Assembly: GCA_026989215.1 (NCBI GenBank)
Contig: JALSJV010000031.1
Span: forward strand, 1 to 32,113
Direction of reading: 5' to 3'
Length of the DNA stretch: 32,113 nucleotides
From: Acidimicrobiia bacterium
Lineage (GTDB): Bacteria > Actinomycetota > Acidimicrobiia > Spongiisociales > ZC4RG35
The notes beneath the pieces are model-generated. The model was given only the letters and a program-made list of their open reading frames with translations, searched no databases and had not been told where the DNA came from. Shown in pieces: positions 31,589 through 32,113 of this stretch. Every line of letters begins with the position of its first letter. The stretch's first letter is position 1. The translations under genes and the position numbers were made by a program.

Positions 31589-32113
31589 ATGATCACGCTG
31601 CGCCAGCTCCACGTCCTGGTCGAAGTGGTGCGATCCGGCGGCGTCACCGCCGGAGCCGCCCGTCTCTTCGTCAGTCAGCCCTCCGTCTCGGCGACCCTGC
31701 GCGCCCTCGAGAACGAGCTCGGGAGCCCCCTCTTCAGCGGACGGGGCAAGGCGAGAACCCTCACCCCGGCAGGCGAGACCGCCTTCCGCTACGCCGTCCA
31801 GATCCTCGAACTCGTCGACGAGGTTCGCCAGGCGGTCACCGACCTGGGCGGCGACCTGGCGGGGAGGCTGCGGCTCCTCGCCGTCACCACCGCCGGGGAA
31901 CACCTGGTTCCCGACGTCCTCCGTCGCTACCACGCCGAGCATCCCGGTGTCGACATCAGGCTCGTCGTCGCCAATCGCGCCCAGGCACGGACGCCCCTGG
32001 CCGAAGGCACCATCGACCTGGCGGTGATGGGCCGCCCGCCCACCGGCCTCCGCCTCCACGCCGAGCCCTTCCTGGAGAACCGTCTCCATCTGGTCTGCTC
32101 GCCGGACCATCCC
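31589..32113 (+). CDS. cbbR: LysR-family transcriptional regulator, probable CbbR (3' truncated by window end)
   Basis: MITLRQLHVLVEVVRSGGVTAGAARLFVSQPSVSATLRALENELGSPLFSGRGKARTLTPAGETAF...; divergent from rbcL. Not in the ORF track because it runs off the end. Confidence 0.82.
   Translation, partial: MITLRQLHVLVEVVRSGGVTAGAARLFVSQPSVSATLRALENELGSPLFSGRGKARTLTPAGETAFRYAVQILELVDEVRQAVTDLGGDLAGRLRLLAVTTAGEHLVPDVLRRYHAEHPGVDIRLVVANRAQARTPLAEGTIDLAVMGRPPTGLRLHAEPFLENRLHLVCSPDHP

Noticed and set aside
1-32113. CRISPR arrays, transposases, prophage
   Set aside because: No regularly spaced repeat-spacer pattern, DDE/recombinase motifs or phage structural genes seen; the only mobile-type elements supported are the two inteins.

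Overview
High-GC actinobacterial chromosomal window, probably Actinomycetota with mycothiol metabolism (inferred from mshA, an RsiG/AmfC-type protein and a mycothiol-dependent-type enzyme). It is almost fully coding. No tRNA, rRNA, CRISPR array or transposase was recognised. Main blocks: (1) a minus-strand operon at 6778->534: MoaD-like/membrane fusion, M23 peptidase, RsiG-like c-di-GMP anti-sigma, asparaginase, GNAT, MshA-type glycosyltransferase, YbjN-like protein. A cluster of DnaA-box-like 9-mers lies just beyond its 3' end. (2) A metabolic stretch at 7.0-17.9 kb: quinone oxidoreductase, two Gfo/Idh/MocA proteins, aminotransferase, AEC permease, acyl-CoA synthetase, VOC protein, lipoprotein, mycothiol-dependent-type enzyme, galactokinase. 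(3) A tandem-GAF membrane histidine kinase and a yeast-type cytosine deaminase. (4) A class II ribonucleotide reductase (nrdJ) carrying two full-length inteins with LAGLIDADG endonuclease motifs. One intein sits exactly at the redox-active Cys and the other in the APTG|T loop. A well-spaced pair of NrdR-box-like palindromes lies upstream. (5) A form I RuBisCO operon (rbcL-rbcS-GAF histidine kinase-LuxR response regulator) with overlapping start/stop codons, divergent from a LysR (CbbR-type) gene cut by the window end. The most interesting items are the RuBisCO-coupled two-component system, the doubly intein-interrupted nrdJ, the two-motif RsiG homologue, the MoaD-membrane fusion and several unexplained non-coding repeats. 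All family calls come from reading the translations; no database search was run.
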